Below, one piece after another: positions 25,690-34,170 of a stretch of 64,000 bases of DNA. Under the pieces are notes generated by a model that was given only the letters and a program-made list of their open reading frames with translations, searched no databases and was not told the DNA's origin. The stretch's first letter is position 1; the number at the start of each line of letters is the position of its first letter. Origin of the DNA: Spirochaetes bacterium GWB1_60_80. Lineage in GTDB: Bacteria > Spirochaetota > Spirochaetia > Treponematales > UBA12059. The DNA is taken from the NCBI GenBank assembly GCA_001829185.1, contig MIAR01000041.1, positions 90,625-154,624 on the forward strand, in the 5' to 3' direction. Both the position numbers and the translations under genes were made by a program.

Positions 25690-25731
25690 GTATACCTCCT
25701 CATAGATAAAAAAATATCGAATTGATGATTG

Positions 25732-25760
25732 ATTGTAGCGAAAGCGCCTGAAAAAGGCAA
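25732..25760 (-). promoter_or_regulatory. Predicted promoter of the hydrogenase operon
   Basis: TTGCCT, 17-nt spacer, TACAAT. The leader is about 35 nt and AT-rich. No Rex-type palindrome was seen. Confidence 0.7.
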
Positions 25761-25883
25761 GCTGCCAATCGGGAAAAAGGGATTTTATTTTGACTATCAA
25801 TCACCTTGTTTTAATATTCACAACAACGAGCCGCGACTGGATGACTAGGCGATTAGGTGGCCGGGCGACCAACGACTAGGTGC

Positions 25884-26020
25884 TTAGCAGGGTGTTGAAA
25901 AACGCGGATGCGGCTTTTCAACACTTCAAAAGCCGGTACAATTACGCAGCATAGCGCAAGCTATGCGAGGAATTGTTAAGGTTGTTGAGAAAGCAACCGG
26001 CTTTTTCAACAACCTGTTAG
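25884..26020 (+). mobile_element. MITE-like element, copy 2 (129 bp plus TTAG duplication)
   Basis: The element runs 25888-26016 and matches copy 3 throughout by eye. Its flanks are TTAG (25884-25887) and TTAG (26017-26020), a direct repeat, which shows the 4 bp are a target duplication and not part of the inverted repeat. The right-hand TTAG contains the TAA stop of the histidine kinase gene. Confidence 0.9.
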
Positions 26021-28053
26021 GCGTCTAGCAGGCTGCCCGAAGCGCCGGACAGCTTGTCAGCCAACGCTTGCGGCGCTTGCAACGGTAAAGGTAGCACGAA
26101 GCTGAAGGTGCTGCCTTTGCCGAGTTCACTGGTCACGCCTATCGAGCCGCCCAGATTGTCGACGATGCTCTTGATGATGGACAGTCCAAGGCCGTGACTG
26201 GATTGGGTGGCACTGAGCTTGCCTTTGGCCAGGGCGAAAGCTTCCCAGATGTAGGGCAAACTTTCTGGCGCTATGCCGCTACCCGAATCCTCGATGCTGC
26301 CGCGTAGGGTCAACCGGGAAGGGTCCTTCAGCTCGGCGTCGAGGCTCAGGCGGATGAAGCCTTGGCCGGTGTATTTTATAGCGTTGCTGGTCAGGTTGGA
26401 CAGTATCTGCCGGAAGCGCTGTTTGTCACCCCAGGTCGCACAGTCCAGACGCGGGTCAACCGCGATGAAGAACTCGAGGTTCTTGCGCCGGGCTTGGATG
26501 GCAAAGGTCTCCAGGCAGCTGATGGTTTCCTTGAACGGCGAGAACCAGTCATCATGGAATTGCAGCTTGCCGGACTTGGCCCGGGCCTGGTCGATGATGT
26601 CGTTGATCAGTTGGATGAGGTTATAGGTGGAGTCCTTGATCATGCCAACGATGCGCGAGGCCTTCTCCGGCTCTTCATTGAGCAGCTCGAGGGCGCTGTA
26701 GATGGCGGCGATCGGGGCCTTGAGTTCATGACCCATGAAGGTCAGGTAGTGCTCGCTTTGTTGCAACATGGTCTGGGCGGTGCGTTGGGCTTCTTCTAGG
26801 TCAACGGAGCGGTTGGTCAAGGCGCCGGTCATGGCCACCAGACTGTCGCGCAGTTCCTGGATTTCCATGATGCGGAATTCTGGCCAGCCGACGGTCTGAG
26901 TCGGATCGTTTTGCAGTTTTTCTGCGTTGTGGCGTAACTTTTCCAGTGGCGCGGTCAGGAAAACGGTAAAAAATTTGGCTACCGAGCTGGCGATGGCCAG
27001 CCAGGCTAACAACAGAACGAGGCTGCCGGTGAGGGCAGCATTCATGTGTTGGGCGGCGCTGGCAAACGGTCGTTCGACGATCAGGCTGCGGCCGTTGTCA
27101 AGGAGACTGCGACCATGGATAGTAGCCGTCAGCCAGGCTTGCATCGGGTTGGTTTCACCTGGATCGGTGCGGATGCTCAGGTTGCCATGTTCGGTCAGGA
27201 AGCGTCCCTCCCGAGCCGCATAGCGCAGCCCCTCCGGGTTGGTCGACCAGAGCAGCTGGCCGTCCGCTTCCCGCAGGCTGACGTCATACCCGGCGAATAG
27301 CCTGAAGCGGCTCGACGGCACAAAGGGATACTTGTCGCTCAGGGTGCGGTTCAGGGTTTCCAGGATGAGGGCGACTTCGTTTTCGGCGCTGGTGACGATG
27401 TTGGCCCGCTCGCTGTGCACGAAGATCATGATACCGATAAAGAACGGCAGAACCAGGCTGATGTTCAGGAACATCAAGAGGTACTCGCGGGCCTTCGGCA
27501 TATCCTGACCGGTGGCCAACTCGAAAGGCGTCGTTTGGCTGGTGCGGCGGCGCCACCGGCCGGCGGCGAGCTTGAGTATATCCCAGAACAAGAGTCCGGT
27601 GGCCACGTTGAAAAGGGCGGCGGCCCCTTGCTTGATGGCCGCGGCTAAGGCGCCGCCGAATTGCATGCCCAGCAGGAAACGGTATTGGAGAATGATCAAC
27701 GGTATGCCTACTAGGGGCCAGAATAAGGTGTCCGCCCAGATGACCTGATCGGTTTGGCCTTTTTTGACCAGGCGGTAGAGCAATATGCCTTCCAGCAGGT
27801 AACTGGCCAAGGCCCAAGGGTGGCCCCACAGGGCCACGGTGGGCAGCATACTCAGCATCGGCGCCAGCATACCCCATGGCGAGCCGCTCAGGCAGAGTGC
27901 CAAGATGGCCAGGCTGTTGCCGACCTGGATGGAAATGCCAAAGGCCAGTTCTAGCGACAGTCGGTAATTGACTAACGCCCCCAATAGAATCAGGCCGAGA
28001 GACAACAACAATTGAGGCAAGCGCTGCGGCGTGGCTTGGGCGGAGGCTGGCAT
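26017..28053 (-). CDS. Membrane-bound hybrid-less sensor histidine kinase
   Basis: 678 residues. About six to seven N-terminal transmembrane segments (residues 10-200) resemble a MASE-type input domain; then a further segment, an extracytoplasmic stretch (about 230-350), another segment, and a HAMP-like region (FLTAPLEKLRHNAEKLQ). The kinase core has the phospho-acceptor His442 in FMGHELKAPIAA, N-box SNLTSNAIKYT, G1 DSGSGI and G2 GLGLSI. No receiver domain is attached and no response regulator gene is adjacent. It is divergent from a nucleotidyl cyclase gene with 85 bases between start codons. The last codon and stop coincide with the target site of MITE copy 2. Confidence 0.92.
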   Translation of the reverse strand: MPASAQATPQRLPQLLLSLGLILLGALVNYRLSLELAFGISIQVGNSLAILALCLSGSPWGMLAPMLSMLPTVALWGHPWALASYLLEGILLYRLVKKGQTDQVIWADTLFWPLVGIPLIILQYRFLLGMQFGGALAAAIKQGAAALFNVATGLLFWDILKLAAGRWRRRTSQTTPFELATGQDMPKAREYLLMFLNISLVLPFFIGIMIFVHSERANIVTSAENEVALILETLNRTLSDKYPFVPSSRFRLFAGYDVSLREADGQLLWSTNPEGLRYAAREGRFLTEHGNLSIRTDPGETNPMQAWLTATIHGRSLLDNGRSLIVERPFASAAQHMNAALTGSLVLLLAWLAIASSVAKFFTVFLTAPLEKLRHNAEKLQNDPTQTVGWPEFRIMEIQELRDSLVAMTGALTNRSVDLEEAQRTAQTMLQQSEHYLTFMGHELKAPIAAIYSALELLNEEPEKASRIVGMIKDSTYNLIQLINDIIDQARAKSGKLQFHDDWFSPFKETISCLETFAIQARRKNLEFFIAVDPRLDCATWGDKQRFRQILSNLTSNAIKYTGQGFIRLSLDAELKDPSRLTLRGSIEDSGSGIAPESLPYIWEAFALAKGKLSATQSSHGLGLSIIKSIVDNLGGSIGVTSELGKGSTFSFVLPLPLQAPQALADKLSGASGSLLDA

Positions 28054-28059
28054 GCCTCC

Positions 28060-28088
28060 ATTCTAGTCGATCGCTCTTACCTTGGCCA
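28060..28088 (-). promoter_or_regulatory. Predicted leaderless promoter of the histidine kinase
   Basis: TGGCCA, 17-nt spacer, TAGAAT, then 6 nt (GGAGGC) to ATG 28053. The GGAGG is too close to the ATG for normal initiation. Confidence 0.5.
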
Positions 28089-28103
28089 GAGCGTGGCGGA
28101 ATT

Positions 28104-28132
28104 TTGCTTGTTGCGCCAGACTGCATTATACT
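28104..28132 (+). promoter_or_regulatory. Predicted leaderless promoter of the nucleotidyl cyclase
   Basis: TTGCTT, 17-nt spacer, TATACT, then 6 nt to ATG 28139. Confidence 0.65.
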
Positions 28133-28138
28133 GTTAGC

Positions 28139-29689
28139 ATGATGTCATTTTTAGGTAGGCTATCGGTCAGTGGCGCGGCCGAGGCGGCGAGTTGGCTGAG
28201 TCTTTTACTCGTCTCGCTGTTTCTAGCTGGTATTCGCCAGCGCTGGCCTTTCTACCGGCCCTTTCTGGGTTTCCTGGTTACGGGAGCCCTTCTGAGGACG
28301 GCCGCTGTCCTGACCGACCCGATCTTCACGCTGCCGCTCTTGCCAGGGTCCTGGCCGGCCTTCGACCTCAAGTTGCTGGTATTCGCTACGCTGGTCCAGG
28401 CCTGGTTGCTGCCCTGTCTGGCCGCCGCGCTCGGTCGGCGGGCTGGTCGCCTGCGCTGGCTGGCGCTCGGCGGCTTAGCCCTGCAGACCGCCGCCCTGGC
28501 TTTGCTCGCGACCGGGCAGGCAGCAGCCCGCCTGGCTGAAGGTCTGCTGATTGGCTGGTGGAGCTTGTCGGGGCTGCTGGCCGTAGCTGGCCTGCTTTTG
28601 TCGGCGCGGCGCCGCCCGCCCAGCGCCCGCCTGGCCGGCCTACTACTGGCGGTCTTGCCGCTGGTACTGGCCGCCGTGGCTGGTCCGTTGGCGGCCGCCT
28701 TGTTACCGCCTCTAGTCGATACGCTAGCCGCTCAGTTGGCCATTCGCCTGCCCTGGCTGTTCTGTGCCTGGGTCTTATTCGCCCTGTCGCTGTCGGAAAT
28801 GAGCTCCAGTTGCCGCCACGAGGCCGATATCGATCTGTACGCCAGCGATATGGCCACCTCGGTGAGCCGCTTCATCCCTAGCGAGTTTTTACGGCAGCTG
28901 AGCAAGGACAATCTGTCGGACTTGCGCCTGGGCGACCACATCAAGAAAGATATGACCATTTTTTTTTCGGATATCCGGGCCTTCACCGAGCTGTCCGAAG
29001 GGTTGACGCCGGAAGAAAACTTCGCCTTTATCAATTCGTACTTCTCGCGCATGGTGCCGCTTATCGACGCCCACGGCGGCTTCGTGGACAAGTACATGGG
29101 AGACGGCATCATGGCCTTGTTTCCGGCCGAGAACGGAGCCGATGGCGCTTTACAGGTGGCGGTGGAAATGCAGAAGAAAATGACCGAGTACAACGGACAC
29201 CGCGCCAAGATGGATTACCGAGCCATCTCGCTGGGGGTGGGCTTGCATACCGGCACCCTCATGTTGGGCGTGGTCGGCGTGGCGGATCATATGGAAGGAA
29301 CCGTCGTGTCGGATGCCGTGAATCTATCTTCACGGTTGCAGAGCATCGCCAAGGCGTTTAACCTGGCCACCGTCATCAGCGAGGCCACCTTCATGGCCCT
29401 GAACGATCCAGGTCACTACAAGTACCGATTCATCGGCAAGGTGCGGGTCAAGGGTAAATCGGATCCGGTGTCGGTGTTCGAGATTTTTGACGGCTTGCCG
29501 CCTGACTTGTTCGAACGTAAGATGAAGTCTAACCGCTTTTTTGAGCAGGCCATCTTGGCCTATTACCAGAAGGATTATCCCGACGCGGTCTTCTATTTCA
29601 AGCAAGCCCTCGATGTAGTGCCGGAGGATGGCGCCGCCCGGTTTTACCTGGAATTATGCCTACGGCGGACCATGGGGGGCAAGAAATGA
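28139..29689 (+). CDS. Membrane class III adenylate/guanylate cyclase
   Basis: 516 residues. The N-terminal half (about 1-225) has seven or eight hydrophobic segments, a membrane input region. The class III catalytic domain spans about 265-450: the first metal aspartate in FFSDIRAFTELSE, the second in KYMGDGIMALF, and the transition-state region GTVVSDAVNLSSRLQ. Purine-selecting residues cannot be assigned by eye, so cAMP is likely but not certain. The C-terminal 60 residues look like TPR helices (FEQAILAYYQKDYPDAVFYF). ATG 28139 (followed by a second ATG) was chosen because of the adjacent promoter. Its TGA overlaps the next gene's ATG. Confidence 0.9.
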   Translation: MMSFLGRLSVSGAAEAASWLSLLLVSLFLAGIRQRWPFYRPFLGFLVTGALLRTAAVLTDPIFTLPLLPGSWPAFDLKLLVFATLVQAWLLPCLAAALGRRAGRLRWLALGGLALQTAALALLATGQAAARLAEGLLIGWWSLSGLLAVAGLLLSARRRPPSARLAGLLLAVLPLVLAAVAGPLAAALLPPLVDTLAAQLAIRLPWLFCAWVLFALSLSEMSSSCRHEADIDLYASDMATSVSRFIPSEFLRQLSKDNLSDLRLGDHIKKDMTIFFSDIRAFTELSEGLTPEENFAFINSYFSRMVPLIDAHGGFVDKYMGDGIMALFPAENGADGALQVAVEMQKKMTEYNGHRAKMDYRAISLGVGLHTGTLMLGVVGVADHMEGTVVSDAVNLSSRLQSIAKAFNLATVISEATFMALNDPGHYKYRFIGKVRVKGKSDPVSVFEIFDGLPPDLFERKMKSNRFFEQAILAYYQKDYPDAVFYFKQALDVVPEDGAARFYLELCLRRTMGGKK

Positions 29690-30345
29690 CCGTTTGCAAG
29701 CCTGATGATCCGCGGCTGGCCGCCGTCAGCCTAGTCCTGGTGTCGGCCGAAGGATGTACTATCGGCCCCTCCGGCGCAAGCCTGACGAGTCGCCTGCAGG
29801 CGCTCGTCGCAGAACGCGCCAGCGGCGACTTTCCCGCGCCGCCGGTCAAGGACGCGGTGCGCGCCATGCTGCGCGCCGGCGGCTTCAAGCCGTCCGGGCG
29901 CCAGAAACCGGCCAGCGAATACCTGGCCCAGGCGGCGCGCGAGGGTCGCTTTCCGTTCATCAACAACGCCGTCGACGTAAACAATTACCTGTCGCTGGAC
30001 TGCGGCTTGCCGGTTAGCCTGCTGGACGCTGCCGTCGTCGGTCCGGCTATTCAGCTGCGCATCGCTGCGGCCGGCGAGTCGTACGTTTTTAACAGCAATG
30101 GCCACCAGATGGACTTGGCCGGACTGGTGTGCATCTGCAAGGACGACGGCCGGCCCTTGGGCAACCCGGTCAAGGATTCGATGTACGCCAAGCTAAGCGC
30201 CGACAGCCGTGATCTGGTGGGCTTCATGTTTGCGCCGGCCAGCCTGTATTCTATCCAGGCGCTATCTGAGCTCGGGCAGCGGTTCGCCAGCCTGTTAGCC
30301 GCGGAGTGCGGTGCCAAGGCGTCGGCGGTGACGGTGCTAGTTTGA
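29686..30345 (+). CDS. B3/B4 domain protein (PheRS beta B3/B4-like)
   Basis: 219 residues. The stretch VKDAVRAMLRAGGFKPSGRQKPASEYL followed by FPFINNAVDVNNYLSLDCGLPVSLLD is characteristic of free-standing B3/B4 proteins, which resemble the editing/tRNA-binding module of phenylalanyl-tRNA synthetase. They may edit misacylated tRNA or bind amino acids, but their role is not established. The ATG overlaps the cyclase stop (ATGA), so it is cotranslated with the cyclase. No functional link between the two is known. Confidence 0.82.
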   Translation: MTVCKPDDPRLAAVSLVLVSAEGCTIGPSGASLTSRLQALVAERASGDFPAPPVKDAVRAMLRAGGFKPSGRQKPASEYLAQAAREGRFPFINNAVDVNNYLSLDCGLPVSLLDAAVVGPAIQLRIAAAGESYVFNSNGHQMDLAGLVCICKDDGRPLGNPVKDSMYAKLSADSRDLVGFMFAPASLYSIQALSELGQRFASLLAAECGAKASAVTVLV

Positions 30346-30373
30346 AGGCCTGACTGACGGAATCCGTCTTTCT

Positions 30374-30403
30374 GAAAAAAAGCCGCCCCTTCAAGGGCGG
30401 CTT
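30374..30403 (-). terminator. Intrinsic terminator (mainly for the minus-strand lipoprotein gene)
   Basis: Stem AGCCGCCC/GGGCGGCT with a short loop, followed on the minus strand by T7. On the plus strand the tail is weaker (TTGCTCATT), so it may also stop the cyclase operon inefficiently. Confidence 0.85.
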
Positions 30404-30426
30404 GCTCATTACTAAATGATAACTAA

Positions 30427-31902
30427 TTACGGCAGGTTGGCCATCAGGTCCCGGGCTACCGTGTCGCGCGCCACGTTGCTGACGGCGGCGCGGCGCGCCT
30501 GGTCTTGGGTGGCGGCGATGGCCAGGGCGGTTTTTTCGACGCTGTACAGCATCCGGCCGCTGGCCAGGTCAATACAGCGGACGATCATGCGGGCGGTGGC
30601 TTTCCACATACTGCCGTCCTGGACCACCGACTCGACGATAACGGTGCCGTAGATGACGCGCTGCAGGCCGGCGGCACGGCCAGCCACCTGGGCGGCCTGT
30701 TGGATGCTGGCGTCATTCTGGCTGACGATCAGGTCGGCGGCCAGGGGAGCTAGGCTAACGGCGAAGCGTTCGCGACTCAGGGTCTCGAACAAGCTGCCCT
30801 GGCCGTAGCTGGTGGCGGCGGCCAGGCCGGCGTCGGTCAGGTCGATGATGGCCAGGCCGGTGGGGACGCTACGGGCCATCGAGACCACGTTGTACTCGAA
30901 CGTCACCGCGCGGCGGGACATATCGTCGATCAAGGCGCTGGCGTAGTCGGCGAAGCGGGCGGGAAAACTGTCGATCAATTCGCGGGTGGATTCGAGGTTC
31001 AGCTCGAAGGTGATGCGCAGGCGGCCGACGGCGTCGGGCGGCGGCGGCGAAAAGCTGATGACACCGTTGGCGTCGCTGGTCACGCGCTCGCTGCGGCTGA
31101 TCGAGCGGCCGTTGTTCTGCACCCGCTGATACCGGACTATAACTTCGGCGTTGGGGATGCCAGGCGCGCTTGTACCCTCGCCGTAGCTCAAACGGGCTCG
31201 GAAAGGAGCGCTGAAGGCTGTACCGAGGGCGGCTTCGGCCGGGAAGTCGAGGCGCGCCAGATTGAGGCGACCGAGCAATTGGCGGGCCTTGTTAACATTG
31301 CGCTCTGCCTTGATTTGGGCATTATCGATATTGGAACCGGCGGCGGCAGCGGCGGCCTCGACGTAAAATTTGATGGCCTCGAACCAGCGGCCGGCGCCGG
31401 CGGCGGCATCGCCGTTGCGCTCGGGAATGGCGACGGCGTCGGTTCGCTCGATGAACAGGGCCTGGATGCGGGCTTTTTCGCGCTCCAGATCAGCGGTCAG
31501 GTATTGGGCCAGCACATAGACAAAGCGAGTGCCGCTAGCGTCGGTGTAAACGTAGCGCTCCTTGATGGAGAAGCCGGCGACACGACCCGAGCCGCGCTGA
31601 GTGACGACGGCGGTCACTTCGGCGCTGTAGGAATCAAGTGAGCCGCGGGCTTCGCCGGAGGTGTTGACGTCCACCTCGACGCCCATGTAGCGGATTATCT
31701 GGGAGATGAGAATATTACTGGCATCCTCGGTGGCCGAGCCGACATCGCCGTCGGCAATGGGCGAAGACGCGACGAAGAACGTATTCTGACTGTCCGGTTG
31801 CGGTGTATTCAGGATCCAGTCCGGCGGCGGTCCGGCTACCGGCGCCGAGACGCACGATACCATAAGCCCAATCAACAGCACAGCGGCGAGTGATGTACGC
31901 AT
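30427..31902 (-). CDS. LPP20-like lipoprotein with extended C-terminus
   Basis: 491 residues. The signal peptide ends in lipobox LMVSC (Cys 17). Residues about 25-150 resemble LPP20 lipoproteins: PDWILNTP, then ATEDASNILISQIIRYMGV and KERYVYTDASGTRFVYVLAQY. The middle (about 230-310) looks like an immunoglobulin-like beta domain, and the C-terminal 120 residues (VSQNDASIQQAAQVAGRAAG, VIYGTVIVES) resemble the LpoB/CsgG-type alpha-beta fold. It should be anchored in the cell envelope. A GGGAGG site precedes the ATG. It is the last of a lipoprotein run on this strand but is separated from the next gene by a terminator. Confidence 0.8.
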   Translation of the reverse strand: MRTSLAAVLLIGLMVSCVSAPVAGPPPDWILNTPQPDSQNTFFVASSPIADGDVGSATEDASNILISQIIRYMGVEVDVNTSGEARGSLDSYSAEVTAVVTQRGSGRVAGFSIKERYVYTDASGTRFVYVLAQYLTADLEREKARIQALFIERTDAVAIPERNGDAAAGAGRWFEAIKFYVEAAAAAAGSNIDNAQIKAERNVNKARQLLGRLNLARLDFPAEAALGTAFSAPFRARLSYGEGTSAPGIPNAEVIVRYQRVQNNGRSISRSERVTSDANGVISFSPPPPDAVGRLRITFELNLESTRELIDSFPARFADYASALIDDMSRRAVTFEYNVVSMARSVPTGLAIIDLTDAGLAAATSYGQGSLFETLSRERFAVSLAPLAADLIVSQNDASIQQAAQVAGRAAGLQRVIYGTVIVESVVQDGSMWKATARMIVRCIDLASGRMLYSVEKTALAIAATQDQARRAAVSNVARDTVARDLMANLP

Positions 31903-32076
31903 ATTATATAACCTCCCTGACGATAATCGACTGGGCCAGCCGCATCAAGCCGCGGTGGTGGCCTAGGCGGCCCGACGACCCGCTAACCGGGCGACGAACC
32001 GGAAGCCCCTAGAGTTCTCCAGGCAGGGAGCGCTTTAAGCGAGCTCACCGCCTGCAAGACTCTTGGTTAGCCTACC

Positions 32077-32117
32077 CCAAAAAAACAGCACCCCCGCAGG
32101 GATGCCGTTTTTTTTTG
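32077..32117. terminator. Bidirectional intrinsic terminator
   Basis: Stem CGGCATCCC/GGGGTGCTG (minus strand) with a 4-nt loop, flanked by A7 on the plus-strand left side and T9 on the right, so it works on both strands. It ends the minus-strand gene stopping at 32127. Confidence 0.85.
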
Positions 32118-32126
32118 CAGGTTTGC

Positions 32127-32795
32127 TCAGAAGCCTTCGTAGAAAGCGCTTTGCACAGCGTCGATGGCGCGCTGCTCGGTTTCGGTCCGGGCCTCACCAT
32201 CCTCGACAGATTCCAGCATGCGGTTTAGCTGCTCGGTGAGGATTTCGCGGTCGATGGAGTAGATGCGCAGGACGCGGTATTCCTGGCGCTCGACATTGGC
32301 TTCGTTCCTGGCGGTGGAACCAGCTTTGTAGTAGCGCAGGTACACCCACCAGTCCGGGCCGGGCTCAAGACCGGTGAAGGTAGCCTCGGCGGCCATCTTC
32401 ACGACGTTTTCGAAGTATTCCTCGACCTCGTCACGGTTGCCGACCTGGGCGCCGGCAAAGCGCTGCTCCACGCGGGTGGACATGTAGCGGGCCATCTGGG
32501 ACGTGATGTCGAAATTATCCATCATGGTCTGGGCGCCAACGCGGCTCTGGCCGCTGCTTTCCAGCACTACGACATAGCGGCCGCGATATTCGGCCAATTT
32601 CTCGACGGCAGCGGAACCGCCCTCGATGTAGGCCATGACCCAAGACGGGACGTTGGCGCCGAAAGCGGTACCCTTATGCTCGAGTACGTCGGGCTGCAGG
32701 ATGGTCTCAATCTGACCGGGTTGCGGAGCGGATACGCAGGCAACAAGACCGATCAGGGTCAGAGCTACCAGGAACATTACTGCAAGTTTCTTCAC
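32127..32795 (-). CDS. LPP20-like lipoprotein
   Basis: 222 residues. GTG 32795 is chosen because a strong AAGGAGG lies 5 bases upstream and the signal peptide (KKLAVMFLVALTLIGLVAC, Cys 20) begins there; a longer frame starts at 32876 but lacks a ribosome site. The mature part has VPSWVMAYIEGG, then FDITSQMARYMSTRVEQ and EYFENVVKMAAEATFTGLE, the helix-strand pattern of LPP20 lipoproteins. It is a smaller relative of its downstream neighbour on the same strand, with its own promoter and terminator. Confidence 0.82.
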   Translation of the reverse strand: MKKLAVMFLVALTLIGLVACVSAPQPGQIETILQPDVLEHKGTAFGANVPSWVMAYIEGGSAAVEKLAEYRGRYVVVLESSGQSRVGAQTMMDNFDITSQMARYMSTRVEQRFAGAQVGNRDEVEEYFENVVKMAAEATFTGLEPGPDWWVYLRYYKAGSTARNEANVERQEYRVLRIYSIDREILTEQLNRMLESVEDGEARTETEQRAIDAVQSAFYEGF

Positions 32796-32859
32796 AACAA
32801 CCTCCTTAAGGTTAAGCACATTGTTATTGGCGCCGTTTAGCCGGCCGCCATTGGAACCT

Positions 32860-32889
32860 AGTATAACGCAAGGCACGGAAAAACCCCAA
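32860..32889 (-). promoter_or_regulatory. Predicted promoter of the 222-residue lipoprotein
   Basis: TTGGGG, 18-nt spacer, TATACT; the leader is about 60 nt and contains the strong Shine-Dalgarno. Confidence 0.5.
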
Positions 32890-32943
32890 TCTTTCCAGCG
32901 AGGTTAGCGCCAACCGTCCATGCCCGCGATTGGCGGCACTGCG

Positions 32944-33993
32944 TTAGAGGCCGCTATTAAAGGTGAAGGAGCGGCCGCGGGAAAAGAGCAAGTAGATGTC
33001 CGGCATGCCGGCGCGGTCGGCGGCATCGTAGATGGCGTCCTCGACCCGGCTGGCGGCCTGGAAGGTGGACACGATGATTTTGGTTTCGCTGGCTGAGTAA
33101 CTTTCTTGAACCACTTCGCGGAATACGCGGCCCAGCGCCCGGCGAAAATCGCTCATGGCGCGGGAATCCGGGGTATTCTGGATGATTACCTGATAGCGGA
33201 CGCCGTTGCTCATGGAATTGCGAATGAGGGCTTTCGATTGGTCAATCATGCGTGGCATGCCAACCCAGACTGAGGCTATAACCGCCGAATTGATGGCCGC
33301 TTCGATGCTGGTGTTGCGTACCTGGGGGCTCTGGAACGCAATGGTGCCAAGCAGCTGCCCGGTCGAGGTTTCATACATTTTCATGGAACCGTTGGCCTGG
33401 CCATAAGAGACGCCGTTTCGAGTTTCCGAGGTGGCTTGTAGGGCGATTTCTATATAGACATCGGCATTGTACTTCTGGGCCAGGTATTGCATGATGTCAA
33501 TCGAGCCGCCGGTTTCGGCCTGGTAGGCGGTTTGTTGGTCTTGGCGTAGGCGTTCCAGTTGATCGATGTCCAGGACGGTTCGGCCCAGCTGCTCAATTAG
33601 GTAGCGGTTGGCCTGGGCGACGGCCGCCTTGGCGATGTTTTCCGGCATGTTGGCAGTCGGATCGTAATACACCATGTACTGCAGACGATTAAGGAAATTT
33701 TCTAGGAAACCTTGTTCGTCGGCGGACAAGACGCCGGGAACAAAGGTGGCTGTGTCCTGGGAGCCGCCGCTGGCCGGAGGCGTGGTAACCGGTGTGCCGG
33801 TTGCGGGCGGGGTGGTCGTGGACGACGTGCCGCCGCTGGACTGGCCGCTGACCAGTTCCTGCGCCCTGGCGGCGAAGGCACTGTTTCCGGAATCGGATTG
33901 CTGAGCCGGTTGAGTTTGGGCCGGTGGCGCTGGGCTGACGCACCCGACCAAGAACACGAGAGCCAACAGCGTGATGAATATGATGCGTTTCAT
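32944..33993 (-). CDS. Predicted lipoprotein, DUF6175/LpoB-like
   Basis: 349 residues. Signal peptide with lipobox FLVGC (Cys 18), then a Pro/Thr/Ser/Gln-rich tether (about 20-80), then an alpha-beta domain with AQKYNADVYIEIALQATSE, GSMKMYETSTGQLLGTIAF and a C-terminal segment ending in LLFSRGRSFTF. The domain recalls CsgG/LpoB-type or DUF6175 lipoproteins; the match is by eye and uncertain. ATG 33993 was chosen because of AAAGGAAA upstream and the signal peptide. It is independently transcribed. Confidence 0.7.
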   Translation of the reverse strand: MKRIIFITLLALVFLVGCVSPAPPAQTQPAQQSDSGNSAFAARAQELVSGQSSGGTSSTTTPPATGTPVTTPPASGGSQDTATFVPGVLSADEQGFLENFLNRLQYMVYYDPTANMPENIAKAAVAQANRYLIEQLGRTVLDIDQLERLRQDQQTAYQAETGGSIDIMQYLAQKYNADVYIEIALQATSETRNGVSYGQANGSMKMYETSTGQLLGTIAFQSPQVRNTSIEAAINSAVIASVWVGMPRMIDQSKALIRNSMSNGVRYQVIIQNTPDSRAMSDFRRALGRVFREVVQESYSASETKIIVSTFQAASRVEDAIYDAADRAGMPDIYLLFSRGRSFTFNSGL

Positions 33994-34063
33994 GGTTTCC
34001 TTTCTATTTTTCTGTCTTGTCCCGGTTAGGAACACCTAGAACCCTCTTCTATTACAATACGTA

Positions 34064-34092
34064 AGCATAATACCGACAGAGTGGCATTTCAA
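34064..34092 (-). promoter_or_regulatory. Predicted promoter of the 349-residue lipoprotein
   Basis: TTGAAA, 17-nt spacer, TATGCT; the leader is about 65 nt. Confidence 0.55.
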
Positions 34093-34170
34093 GCAATTTG
34101 AAAGAAAAAAGACTCGGCAGGCCTTTTAGTCGTGTTAGTCTGGCTGTGGACTATTCCGGCCCAGCAGAAA

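Noticed and set aside
26024..26031. A CTAGCAGG next to MITE copy 2 as a second, partial element
   Set aside because: An 8-base match is expected about twice by chance in this window, and it encodes the end of the kinase.
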